Shown here: in pieces, positions 1-10,543 of the stretch
Numbering within the stretch: position 1 is the stretch's first letter
Layout of the letters: each line of letters opens with the position of its first letter
Origin: Aaosphaeria pasadenensis
Taxonomy: Eukaryota > Ascomycota > Dothideomycetes > Pleosporales
Direction of reading: 5' to 3'
Length of the DNA: 64,000 bases
Assembly: GCA_022813625.1 (NCBI GenBank)
Contig: JAKLMB010000003.1
Span: 1,240,001 to 1,304,000 of the forward strand
Translations under genes and position numbers: made by a program
Notes under the pieces: generated by a model
Databases searched by the model: none
Told to the model about the DNA's origin: nothing
What the model saw: the letters and a program-made list of their open reading frames with translations, nothing else

Positions 1-1484
1 GGCTCGCCGGCGAAGATGTACATTCGGTAGGAGCCGTTGAGTGGGATTTCTTGCTCTAGATGAACGACGTTGGCATCGACGACGCGAGTAACAGTGGCGG
101 GAGTAAGAATGCGTCCAGTACGGAGGTTCGTTCCTTTCTCATAGGACAGGAATAGTGGGTGTTGAGCCGGGTGCTCGGAACCCCAGTTGATTGAGTTGGG
201 GTTATATGCGACACCATATCCAGAGGTGAATTCGCAGCTTGCCTTGAACGTCTTGACGAAATCGTTCTCTTCTGGTCCGGCACTCGAAGCTCCAGCGACC
301 TCACCGGCAGAGGGAATGCGGGTGGAGAAGAGCTTTGCATATTTGGCATCAAAATCCAGCAGATTCTCGGCAACCTTTTTGCGTTCAGATTCGTAAGTCG
401 ACAGAATATCGCGTGTCGCGAATCCAGATTCAACGTGGTGAATCTTCCATGCCAAGTTGACAGCGTCAAGGAATGCGGTGTTCATACCCTGCCCTGCCTT
501 CGGCGAGTGAGTATGGCATACATCACCACCCATAAAGACCCGCTCATCGAGGGTGTAACGCTCAGCGATACCCTGGCCAATGGGGTACACGGAGTACCAC
601 TCAACACGATCCCATGAAATATCATAGGGCTTGAAGATGGCCTTGGCGCGGCGTTGCACTTCCTCCGCAGTAGCTGTCTTGCGGGGGTGCCAGTCTGGAT
701 CGGTTGAGGATGCAATTTGAATATAGAGACGGACCATGTTGTCTTCTCTAGGGATAACCATGATAGAACCAGCATCGGAATGTATTGTGCATTTCATCTA
801 ATGCATGTCAGCACCTAAAAATGTAATGCTGGTTTGGGGCAGACTTACCTTAATATCAGGGAAGTTCGTTCGAACAACTCCATCCATAACACCCCAAACA
901 TGGGCAATCGGATCCTTGTGGTGAATCTTGACACCGAGTTGCTCTCTCACAAAACTCCTGGCACCCTCGCCGGAGAACAAGTACTTAGCTCGGACTGTCT
1001 CCGAGAGAGTTCCATCTACATGTGCCAAGCTGACCTCAACCGGGTAGTCGGGGTCTTTTCCATCATTCTGAAATCCGGTAATGGTCCACGGTCGCTGAAT
1101 TTGCGTGCCATGGCTCTCGATGTCCTCGATGAAAGCCCTTTCGATCAATCCCTGGTGCAACAGCGTCGTGAAAGGGTATCTGGCGTCAATGAACTTTGGG
1201 CAACTGGCCCATGTGCCGGTTCGGTGGATGCCCTTAGCATTGGGATCCCAGAATGCAACTTCGTACACTTTGGCAGGGTCATGGGCCATGATCTTATGCT
1301 TCAGGCCCATGTTCCTCAGCAAATCCAGGGAACGTGGCTGAATTCCATCTGCACGCCCGGTCGGTGTAGGTTCGGGGCGGTTGTCGATGTGCTTGATGCG
1401 GTAGCCCCATCTCGCCAGACAGGTCGAGAGTGTGAGGCCTACTGGTCCAGCACCAATGATGACGATGTCATACTTGTCTGTCAT
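1..1484 (-). CDS. FAD-dependent aromatic monooxygenase, phenol 2-monooxygenase type (3' end cut by window)
   Basis: Likely hydroxylates phenolic substrates using NADPH and FAD (class A flavoprotein monooxygenase family). ATG at 1484; exon 1 is 849-1484, a 51-nt intron (GTAAGT donor) is 798-848, and exon 2 starts at 797 and runs off the left edge, so about 478 residues are visible. Seen: the Rossmann motif GAGPVG near residues 11-16, a GRADGIQPRSLDLL segment typical of the phenol-hydroxylase branch, a degenerate second FAD motif SGEGARS (usual form has DG) and the GD motif GGDVCHTHSPKAGQGMN in exon 2. The C-terminal thioredoxin-like domain of this family would lie beyond position 1. The family and cofactor are secure; the substrate is not. 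It is probably an accessory catabolic or secondary-metabolism gene, since no housekeeping orthologue is obvious. Confidence 0.88.
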
Positions 1485-3075
1485 GGTCGGGGCCGTCGAT
1501 CCGTCAGAATGAAGCAGGGTATCACAGAAAGAAAGAAAGCGTATCAGGGGTGTTCAACCAATAATTAGAGTGTGAGATATACCGAACAGGCTGGACAGGT
1601 CGCGGATAAACGAAGTGTGCAGTGCAGCAGCAGGTGTCTTATAAAGAACTATGGGGGAAGCTGGCGTGGGAGCAGCATTGGCAGCTGGCTCAAGATGAAA
1701 AGACCCATGTTTACGAGCCGACGTTGGCCGGCAATAATATCGGGGATAGTAGTGTTGGCAAAGCCAAAATAATGGCGCCGATTTATGATGCCGCGAAGGG
1801 TGCGGGGGGCATAGCAAAGAGAGGCGGATGTGCAGAGCGGCAGTCAAGGACGAGATGGAGCCCTCGATGAGGTTTAAGTGTGGCGTCATTGGCTCGATTG
1901 GCGCCACATTCACCAACACGTGCCGTTCTGAGATAGCGCTAAGCGACAGCCGTGAGCGCTGCCGGGCCCACATCCAGTCGCACGGATCCATCTCCAACGT
2001 CCAGCCTCTTCCCCCACACCCTACGCTTGCGAGACTTCTCCGAATAGTCTCAGTTTCTTCTACATTATATCGGCTCCACATGTTGTTGCAACGAGGCTTC
2101 CGATTCCATTGCTCCCTCTTTTGTCATTCAAATTCGGCCGAGCTGTATGCATCATTCATAGATTACCTGCCGTTGAGCACTGCCATCTCTTGAACAAGCA
2201 GTGTGTAAGCATTTGTAGTTTGTTCAGCGTTATCGTCTGTAGTTTGCAATAGATTAAGAGCATGCAATGATGATTGCTGTAAGCACTTCCATTTGTGAAT
2301 CAAGTTCTAAGCCCGTACCCGATTCATTCGGTCACTGGCTTAACATGAAGTCTTCGGCCTAAGCAGCCACAACTAACTGTACACAACTACTGCCATTGAC
2401 GTAGACCTCCATAACTTAATATGTTAGCACTACTAGAAAATATGTCCAGCCATTAGCTCGAAGATTTACTATATGCACAGGCAGTTCGTTATCTCTGCAA
2501 CTCGCCCACGATAATTTTGGGTGAAACAAGTCAAGAACTTCGAACTGATCACGGCAACGAGGCAAGTACTGTTACGTGCAAATTCCTACAATTAACTAGA
2601 TGTTTAAACGTCATTCTCTTCGTCCCTGGGCCAGGTATGGGTCAAGGGAAGCATACAATAATTGTCGTCGAACAGCATTAGCATTGCATCTACGGAATAC
2701 ATACGCGCTGTATGAACCGAAACCAAGCTATTATTGATATATCTAGGGACAATTTCAATCGAGGAGGGACTGCATTGTGATGAACACCAATACACGACAT
2801 GTTCCATTATTGAGCATTTGGAAAGGAACGCGTTCGAGGGCTGTTTCCGAAGTCGATATGCCCCCCCCCCCCCACACACACTATTGCACACTATACCTCT
2901 TAGTAGTCAGGCTACTAATCATATCCCTGTCTTATTGTTGCATCCCATGTCTGGTGCCACAAGTACTAATCTAAATTCTGATTCAACGTGTTTGGTAGCA
3001 ACATCAGGTTGTGAAGGTATCACATTTGGCCTCGTATATATATTGAATAAATAGATACTCTTTTATAATTCAACA
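1485..3075. other. intergenic: promoter side of the monooxygenase, no gene seen
   Basis: About 1.6 kb lies between the monooxygenase start and the tRNA. Open frames here overlap one another on both strands and carry no recognisable domain. The stretch near 1990-2060 is CT-rich. The only structured element is the poly-C/CA tract at 2861. Confidence 0.6.
2861..2881. repeat. poly-C tract followed by CA repeat
   Basis: Thirteen consecutive C residues run directly into a short (CA)n. This is a simple low-complexity tract in non-coding DNA. Confidence 0.9.
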
Positions 3076-3185
3076 GGTCAGATGGCCGAGCGGTTATGGC
3101 GCCAGGTTAAGGTTTCCTTAGCGTTGTGATACGTTGTATCTTCCTGGTCACGAAAGTGGCGTGGGTTCGAGTCCCACTCTGATCA
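3076..3185 (+). tRNA. tRNA-Leu(AAG) with a canonical intron
   Basis: The acceptor arm GGTCAGA (3076-3082) pairs with TCTGATC (3178-3184, one G-U). The A box TGGCCGAGCGG is at 3083-3093 and the B box GGTTCGAGTCC at 3164-3174. The anticodon stem CCAGG/CCTGG (3143-3147) encloses the loop TTAAGG, with anticodon AAG at 3109-3111. A 29-nt intron (3113-3141) sits after position 37, the standard eukaryotic site, and contains CCTTA, able to pair with the anticodon loop as in the normal pre-tRNA. A long variable arm supports Leu. It is a good internal comparison for the abnormal tRNA at 32794. Confidence 0.95.
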
Positions 3186-3188
3186 ACA

Positions 3189-3195
3189 TTTTTTT
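3189..3195 (+). terminator. Pol III oligo-T terminator
   Basis: A run of seven T begins four bases after the tRNA discriminator base, as expected for RNA polymerase III termination. Confidence 0.85.
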
Positions 3196-3239
3196 GCTCT
3201 TGTTTTCTGACCGCTCAAAAAGCGCAGACAGGCGGCAAG

Positions 3240-3720
3240 TTTTTTTTCTTAGTTGATTTTTTACTTGGCCTACAAAGTCGTTTGAAGGCTAGAATTAATT
3301 GTAACAACTACTGCCTAATTGTAGCACTTACTAGTTATTTTATGTCAATTTAGCAGCATGTATTAAATTAATTTAGTACCTACCTAAGTACCTAGATAGT
3401 AGAGTTATAGAAAGGCATATATCCTTCTAAGGTTTTTCTATTATAGTTTATATATTTCCCTTGAATAATATAACATAAGATTAACATACAATTTCCCTAG
3501 GGAATAGTTAACATAAGGTTTAACTACTCCTGTGTAGATATTTTACTAATCTAGCACAGCTGCAATCTACCTTCTGTCCTAAAGATTAATAGATACCATT
3601 ACTTGTATCTTCACTTAGATTGTTAAATAGCCTGCGGAATGTCTTGAACAAATATGCAATTGCGATAATTATGTATATATGTCTACAGTCTAAAAAGTCG
3701 ACACTCCGTCAAAGACTAGA
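3240..3720. other. AT-rich, TpA-rich block downstream of the tRNA
   Basis: A strongly AT-rich stretch with many TA steps, a 12-bp palindrome TTCCCTAGGGAA at 3493-3504 and near-repeated TAACATAAG segments around 3471 and 3508. There is no open frame of note. The base composition differs sharply from flanking genes. A decayed, possibly RIP-mutated, element is one explanation. Confidence 0.5.
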
Positions 3721-3803
3721 CGTGGTCAAAGGGGGACTTGCAACCCCATGAAAATGCGAACATGAAAACGCCCAAATCCCAAACAAACGCTCGTAACAAT
3801 CAA

Positions 3804-4879
3804 TTATGTAGGGACGATCTTCTTCATGTTCTCAGCGCCTTTTGGCTCGATGAAGAGCGCCTCGGCCTCTGTCAGAACCACAGGCTTCTCGCCTTTGCTC
3901 TCATCCGCAAGAGTTTCAATGCGACCTGTGACCCATGCTTTCCTGCCCTCGACTTTTGTTGTTTCCGCCCTCAAGACAACGATCTGACCGGCCATGCAGG
4001 GCCTCTTGTAATCGACCTTCAAACTCGCCGTGACCGCGATTTTGTTAGGCAGGGCGGGGAAACAGCATCGTGCAAGTCCTTCGTCGAGCAAGGTTGCAAG
4101 GAGTCCACCATGTACGATACCAGGATGTCCGCAAAGCGCAGGACCAAGATACTGCAGGGAGTAGTAGGTTGTGCCATCTGCGGTGCTGAATTGCAACGGA
4201 GGGACGGCGATCTTGTCGGCACCGAGTAATGTTCCGCCAGTCAGGTTCTGCGCGCGAAGTTGTTCGGGGATCTTGAGGTGCGGTCGCGATGCGATGTACT
4301 TCTCGTCTTGGAGCAAAGACCGGGTGAGCGGGTGTGCGAAGATCTGTCTCTCGATCTCGGCGAGTTCCTCGCTGGCGGGGTTGAAGAGGGTGAGGGTCTC
4401 TTCGTCGGTGGGGGGGTTGAGCACAGCGCGTGCTGTATCGACGCCTGCAGCGATAGTGGGTTGGGCAGCCATTGTGAATCCGACCACAAAGCAGAGTGCT
4501 GTTGCGGAAAGGAAGACGAGAGTTCGGAGTATAGGTCTTGATTTCTTCGCGTTGTCCGCAGAGGGAGGGGTACTCTGTGATGTCTCGGTGGATTTAGCTT
4601 GTGTTGAAGATGCGGAGGAAGTTGATGCTTTTGAATGATTAGCCTGCGAATTCCTCGCCGTTTCTTCGGCGTCTTTTAGGAGGGCAACTTACACTCGGCG
4701 ACCGTACTCTGAAATCTGAGAATTCTGCTATGTGTAACTTTCGCCGGCGCATCGACTTCTTTTATCTTCCAGCTCGGTCTGGATGGCACATTGCGGAGCG
4801 GTGTGAAAACCCTCCGACCACCCAACACCCCCAGGGAACCCACATTTCTACAAATGGCCGACCTTGCGACTGTAGACAT
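3804..4879 (-). CDS. membrane-tethered hotdog-fold acyl-CoA thioesterase, probably mitochondrial
   Basis: Two exons, 4693-4879 and 3804-4627, join across a 65-nt intron (GTAAGT donor) to give about 335 residues. The first exon is rich in Arg/Ser and Val with almost no acidic residues early on, like a mitochondrial targeting peptide. Exon 2 opens with a Ser/Thr-rich linker and a hydrophobic segment (ILRTLVFLSATALCFVVGF) that should cross a membrane once. The C-terminal half is a PaaI/4HBT-type hotdog domain with HPGIVHGGLLATLLDEG, where the HGG and the acidic residue form the usual active-site helix. Fungal proteins of this layout are annotated as thioesterase family proteins. The family predicts hydrolysis of acyl-CoA; the natural substrate is unknown. 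Confidence 0.85.
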
Positions 4880-5584
4880 GCTAAGCGTATTAGTGGCTCA
4901 AAGATTGAGAGGCTCAAGGTGTATTTGTGAGGTCAAAAGGACGCTCGGACCGGTCTCGGAACGGGGAGCGAAGCGTTGCCTCGGCTCAAATCATATCTAT
5001 CCATTGACGCGGAGGCTCCGATACGTTCGTTCGCCTTCGATGACGAATTTGCAGGCCAAGCAACGACTAGGTGAATATCTATTTGCTCGGCCGAAATTGG
5101 AAATCGCATACACGTGGAATTAGCACCTATTTGATTTTTTGAAGAGTAGGCATTTAGTCCAAGTGCTGACATTCTCTCAAAAATAGCAGATATCAGCCAA
5201 GATCTCAACATATGATATTGTTCCTGACTTCATTCATCAAGCCATCCATTCCTTCATTGGCTGTTCGTTGGCCAGTTCCTCGATTTTACAGTGCAGAAAT
5301 CTGCTATAATACTATACATGATACAGAGCGGGGAAGTATATCTCATAAGACGCTGCAAACATTTCGTCTGATGCCTCCCTATCTTTTTACGAAGGCAGAC
5401 CATGCGTGCCTTTTCTGTCGAAGCAATGAGACGTGAAAAGAGAAGATGCCCACCTCATCAAGACGCCACCGTATGCCAGGAAACCTAACGTCCGTAGGAG
5501 AGGGAAAAACAACCGCCAGAAAGGACGATAATAGTACATTTTTTGATGTGCCGGAATAGGAAATGAGCAAAAATGGCTGCTTGC
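4880..5584. other. intergenic: upstream of the thioesterase gene, downstream of TIM44
   Basis: Holds the thioesterase promoter and the TIM44 3' untranslated region. No additional gene or clear repeat is visible; the open frames here are short and lack domains. Confidence 0.6.
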
Positions 5585-7332
5585 TCAGTAATAATCTCTT
5601 GCGCTCTTCTGCAATTCGATGAGCCTCCATCCTCTAGTCTCAGGGTTGCTGACATCCTCGGGTATCCTCGTAACTCCAATGGCGTATGTGACTTGCTGGA
5701 CCTTGTCGTCCATTCCGGCGGCCAATTCACCTGACTTGGCATTCTTATAAACGTGCACCTCTTGGGTCCTGCATGTGATGATAAACACAGGAATCTCTCC
5801 TGGTTCGATCAGACGTGCATTCAAAACATCAACACCTCTGATGTCAACAATGCGGCCATCTGACTTGAGGCCAGCAGTGGTGTACTGTTGCATAAGAGCA
5901 GCATAGACGGAGTATTGTGCTGCGCTTAGCCAGACTTTCAGCACCTCGACGTCTCCTTTGACGTATGCGTCTAGAACTTCAGGAAGGATGTATTCGCGCA
6001 TCTCCGTCAAGAAAGGTTCGAGCTGGAAGTTGGGGTCCATTTCTCTAAACTTCTTGATGACCATGGCGGTCTCGTTCTCGGCGAAGAAACCGGTAATACG
6101 ATCTGAGATGCTGCGGGCAGTAGATATGAGTGGATTCTCGGACTCATCATATGTTGACTTCAGGGAAGAGAACCCCTGCATAATCTTCGAGTTCTCCCTG
6201 AAATCTCGCCAGACTTCTTTGTATCGGGCATCCTTATGGACAGTGATGTTGGTGCCAGCCCTGAATTATATTAGTACGTTACTATGTGGTAATTGGGTCG
6301 TTTGACTCACTCAGGATCCTCCTCTAATGGCTGACTAGGCTTTCCGCCCGTTTTTTCCAGCTCGTTCAGTTCTCTTAGCTCTCTTCGCCTCTTACGCTCC
6401 TCCTTTTCTACCCATCCACCATAACGTGAAGAGCTACCATCATCGACAGTCTCCTTCACTGCCTTGAAAGCTTTGGACTGGCGAACTGGACGAGTGACAT
6501 ACTCAATGCCAGATCCAGTGACGTTTGCGACCTTACGAACGCCCTTCACAGGTGTGGTGTCCCATGTCCAAGCAGCACCTTGCCCAATGGCACGGCCCGT
6601 AGTCTTCAATGCATCGGCGGTTTTCGTGGTGGCAGCGTCCGTGACCTGGTTGTAGGTAGATCGAGCCTTCTGGACTCGAGGATTTTGTGTGAAATCGTTC
6701 ACACCAGCAGAAAGTTGCTTGGTAGACTCATTCCATTCTTTCGATGCCTGGAACTCGGTCTTCAAAGTTTCTGTGAAAACCTGCCATGGCGTCTTGTCGC
6801 CGTGAGGTGGGGGTGGTGGCGGTGGCTCTTTCTTCTTGCCATCTTCGCCCTCCTCGCCCTCCTTCTGTTCACCCTCCTTCTTCTCGCCCTCCTCTCCGTC
6901 CTTCTTGTCCTGGGCCGATCCCTCGCTACCTTCCTTGCCCGCAGCCTTTTCGCCTGCAGCACCTTCGGATGCAGGTTTCTCAGCTTTCACCTCAGGCTCT
7001 GCTCGGTCCTTTGTGGCCTCCTTTTCTTGCTTCTGTGCCTGTTGCTGCAGGGCGGACTTCGAGTGGAAGCTGCGCGCATAAACGGAAGCAGTGCGGAAGA
7101 GGACGTCTTGCGGAAGGAACTCGCTCCGCAGATAGAGGAGGGGGGAGGATTGGGGGTTCGGGGTCGGAGTGGAACGTATCTGCGTTGCAGATGCTCGCGA
7201 TACCAATGGGGACGTGGATAATCGTCTATATGCGGCGGCCCGCCCATGGATACTGGAGGGTGAGGCAGCAAAAGATTGGATGCTACCCCATCGTGCCGGC
7301 CCTGTGACCGTTCCTACGGACCGCACACTCAT
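5585..7332 (-). CDS. TIM44: mitochondrial import inner membrane translocase subunit Tim44
   Basis: Tim44 anchors mtHsp70 to the TIM23 channel on the matrix side of the inner membrane and so helps pull presequence proteins in. Exons 6311-7332 and 5585-6260 are joined over a 49-nt intron (GTGAGT; acceptor CAG) to make 565 residues. The N-terminus is Arg/Ser-rich with few acids, a presequence. A charged Lys/Glu region and a run of eight prolines (about residues 105-180) lead to the conserved TPWQVFTETLKTEFQASKEW segment. The C-terminal Tim44 domain occupies most of exon 2, with the family segments YILPEVLDAYVKGD and VRLIE-like GWRLIELQKSARDYY at the end. It shares a 249-bp divergent promoter region with the uS11m gene. 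Confidence 0.95.
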
Positions 7333-7581
7333 CCTCTGAGATTAAATAAGGAGCAAACTTCAAATAGATAATTATGGAAGAAACAAGGCCCCGAAAGGAT
7401 GTAGAATTGAAGCTTGAGGGCGGTGGATGATTCAAGAGAATGAAGTGGAAGCAATAGCCTTTTTCCATCGGAACAGAGCAACGCACGGGCCACCTGAGAG
7501 CACTTTTTCGACGACGCCGAGCATCGAGACACCTCCATCAACCCTCAATTGGCGCGCGTAGCCGGTCGATATCCTTCCACC
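7333..7581. promoter_or_regulatory. divergent promoter region between TIM44 and uS11m
   Basis: Only 249 bp separate the start codons of two nuclear genes for mitochondrial proteins on opposite strands, so both promoters and 5' leaders must lie here. No specific factor site could be named with confidence. Confidence 0.55.
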
Positions 7582-8259
7582 ATGGGGAAATATACAGCAA
7601 TGCGCCTCTTCAATTCTCTGCAGTCCTCAATCTGCGCATCATGTCGCTCCGGCCTGCCGCTGCCATCTCTCTCCCTCTCGTCCATCCGAACCTTCTCGAA
7701 TTCGTCTCGGGTGCTCGCCCGAACCCCTCCGCCGCAAGAACCCCAGGATCCATTGAACATGGACAGCCTGCTCAAGAATGTGGATAACAACTTCAGGCGG
7801 GTGGGTGATTCTTTCCATGGAATCATCCCTGGTCAAGGGACATTGGATGGCTTCCAAAACCTCGCCAAGCAGGAATGGGAAGAAGACGATCGACATCACC
7901 TCCACATCTACGCACACAAACACAACACACACATCACCCTCACGAAGCCAAATCGAGACGCCCTGATATCGGTCTCTTGCGGGAACATTGGGTTTCGCAA
8001 GTCTGGACGAGGAAGCTACGATGCCGCTTACCAACTCGCCGCATTCGTCATGAGCAGAATCCAAGACAAGGGTCTATTGCCACAGATCAAGAAATTGGAA
8101 CTCGTCTATCGTGGATTTGGGCCGGGCCGAGAGGCTGTGACCAAAGCGATTCTGGGAAGTGAAGGAAGGAAGATTCGCCCACTGGTCTGCAGGCTGTCTG
8201 ACTCAACCAGGCTGAAGTTTGGCGGTACACGAAGCAAGAAGCCCAGGAGATTGGGTTGA
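7582..8259 (+). CDS. MRPS18: mitochondrial small ribosomal subunit protein uS11m
   Basis: Component of the mitochondrial ribosome small subunit (bacterial S11 family; yeast name Mrps18). A single exon of 225 residues. I chose the ATG at 7582 (context CCACCATGG), since the frame extends further upstream only through a non-ATG codon. An N-terminal Ser/Arg-rich presequence (to about residue 45) precedes a linker and the S11 domain. Family signatures seen: SVSCGNIGFRKSGRGSYDAA, followed by an ELVYRGFGPGREAVTKAI segment and the basic C-terminus ending KKPRRLG, which in S11 proteins contacts 16S-like rRNA near the platform. It is divergent from TIM44 and convergent with the DeSI peptidase gene, 264 bp away. 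Confidence 0.92.
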   Translation: MGKYTAMRLFNSLQSSICASCRSGLPLPSLSLSSIRTFSNSSRVLARTPPPQEPQDPLNMDSLLKNVDNNFRRVGDSFHGIIPGQGTLDGFQNLAKQEWEEDDRHHLHIYAHKHNTHITLTKPNRDALISVSCGNIGFRKSGRGSYDAAYQLAAFVMSRIQDKGLLPQIKKLELVYRGFGPGREAVTKAILGSEGRKIRPLVCRLSDSTRLKFGGTRSKKPRRLG

Positions 8260-8523
8260 GCAGCATTGTGCATTTTAAGACGTGCTTTTGTGGCGATTAC
8301 GAACAACCTAGACGTGAGATGTTTGCAGGCAGAGGTACAAGAATGGCTTTTGTACAATATGCATCCGTAGGAGTAAAGGTTCGATCACAATTATAAAGAT
8401 CGGACATTGACTATCACAAGACGGAGGGAAACCGTAGATAGATATACTGTATGATACAATTCGACTATCCTTGTATAAATCTTGGGGTATCATTCGCCAG
8501 AGGACAAAATGAATGAGACAAAG

Positions 8524-9498
8524 TCATGTTATTCTGCTAGGCATTGGCGCCCTCTCCGCCGTTGGCATCTCTCGCCCAGATGTATCTTTGACCGACACCA
8601 GCCTAGGTGCATGGTTGCTAGACGAGTATCTTGGATACTCTCTTGAGCATTTGACAATGCCTCTGCTACTGCTACCCGCGACTTGGCCTGCTTCACTGTC
8701 CCTGTCTTCCGAATCTTCGTCGGACATCCTATGCCGTGTCCTTTGATCGCCCCGCAGCATAGCCGATCTTTCATCTTCAAAGTCCTCATCAAGGAGCTCT
8801 CCATCCGCAGTATCATGATCGGGGGGTGCTATCCATTCCCGTGGTACAACGCAAGGTAGAGCTACGCCTATGCTAGCGGCACGATTGATCCACCCGGGAG
8901 CGCAACGACTAGTGAGTTTCTCGCAGAGGTAAGAAGTGAAGTGATTGCAGTTCCTCGTGAGGAGGTTGTATGATGTTCCTTGAAACTCGTTCGACGCCTG
9001 GGAACACGGGTTAGATGGCTTTATGCCGTAAGGATGAGGTTTCAATCCACCATACCTCCAAAATGATAGCCTTTACCTCTTCTTCGGGTCGGAACGAGAA
9101 TCCGTGGAGAACTGATTGTCTCCAGGTCCCACCTGGCGGTTCTTGTTTGGGTCTGCTTCGGTCAACGGGAGCACAACGAGGCGAGCTGTGTTCCTGTCCC
9201 TACCTTGTGTAATATACTCCAGTCACACCGCGTTGATCGTGACCTCCGTATGCGTATTCCTTATCGTTGATAACGACACCGGTGTGTAGGAGAGAGCTGC
9301 CTATAGCCCATAGGATGGTTGATACTTTGCCGGGCTGGTACGCTTGTTAGCTTGGAGGTTGGCAGACGGGCTGGAGAGCTTTACAGGTAGAAGATCGTAA
9401 ACATTGATAATAATCTCGGTGCGATGTAGAGAAAGGGTAGATCGGTGTGAGGAGCCCTTGCGTATTATCTTGGGTCGTGTGGCCGCAGAGGACGCCAT
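8524..9498 (-). CDS. PPPDE/DeSI-family cysteine peptidase (desumoylating isopeptidase-like)
   Basis: Predicted thiol isopeptidase that would remove SUMO or ubiquitin from targets. Four exons: 9385-9498, 9204-9334, 9056-9155 and 8524-8997, with introns of 50, 48 and 58 nt and consistent phases, giving 272 residues. The PPPDE fold is visible: INVYDLLP opens the first strand, the catalytic His lies in SSLLHTGVVIND, the GGHDQRGVTGVYYT loop follows, and the catalytic Cys is in YNLLTRNCNHFTSYLCEKL. EPPGGTW precedes the segment between the two. The tail after about residue 165 is acidic, Ser-rich and probably disordered. ATG at 9498 is preferred to the upstream in-frame ATG at 9624 because it directly precedes the Ser/Arg stretch and the fold. 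Confidence 0.88.
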
Positions 9499-10543
9499 GA
9501 TTGCGTGGATATTGGTTGATAGTGGCGTGGCGGTGGAGGGGAGATGGGGAGGATAGATAGAGGTGTAGGTTCCAGTCGCAGGGTCCAGCCCTTCAACGAT
9601 GGTCAAAAGACTCAGGCTCGCCAACAGGTGTGGAGGGATTAAGGAATGGTGGAGATAGGTGCAGAGGCATAGCGAAGAACGCGGTGTGGAGTGGAGTCTG
9701 GCTGCAGTCGAGACAGCGGCGTCAATGAAGCAGTGGCGCTCCCAAGTAGGGCAGGTACCGAATTACGCCACAGTACATGCATACTGTACAGGCCGGCAGC
9801 ACAAAGCAAAGTACAAAGTAAGTACACGTACATACACACTATGTACTACCCGTACACGCATGCACTTGGCCAAAAGGGCCCGGCGCTACCTGCGATCTGC
9901 GAGGTCAGATTCGCCAGTTGCTAGGGGCGATCATACCCTTTGTAGTATAACCAAGGAAGCACCCGAGTGTACCTTGGTGCTGGATAACAGATCAATTGAT
10001 TATTAGGTAGACCACTACTCCGAACATGTGAATATCTAACTACCTAGATACCTGTCAATCACCGTTGCAGACATCGCATCATTGCAGTGCGGAGTAGTGT
10101 ATGCCTCAATGCATCGTTGAGTCCGCCGCTATTACTATAGACCAAGTGATTCCACGCTAACCACATTTATCGATAAATGGTGGTGTTTGTCCACTTTACT
10201 ATTACTTTACCATTGTCACCACTGTGTAGGCAACGGTCCCTCTTCTTCAGTCACAACTTGCAGCTGAGGCCCAACCATGGCCAATGAGAGGTCCTTGCAC
10301 TAGATTACCTGGGTCGGTTCCTATTTCACTCGTGAACCGAATTTGGAATCACTCGCTATTTGAGCACCCTTCCTGCGAAGTGCACGCTGCTGATCAACAC
10401 ACACCTGCTCTACGAGTTGCATCTCTCGAAATCGGATATTCAAAAAATACTCACCTCTCCTGCATCACTCGCCGAAACCCTCCGAAGCATTTCGACCTGC
10501 ACTTCAATCAGGCAGCTACACGCTTCCCTGTTCCACCTGCGCC
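9499..10543. other. intergenic: divergent promoters of DeSI and F-box genes
   Basis: About 1 kb with no gene seen. It contains a CTACCTAGATACC motif near 10040, one of several related CCTAGG-type motifs in this window, and a CT/CA-rich leader before the F-box start. Confidence 0.55.

Noticed and set aside
834..1568. Long plus-strand frame opposite the FAD monooxygenase
   Set aside because: Antisense shadow of a gene with clear FAD motifs; no domain of its own.
6580..7221. 213-codon plus-strand frame rich in Leu opposite TIM44
   Set aside because: Leu runs are the complement of the Lys/Glu-rich TIM44 region, not a membrane protein.
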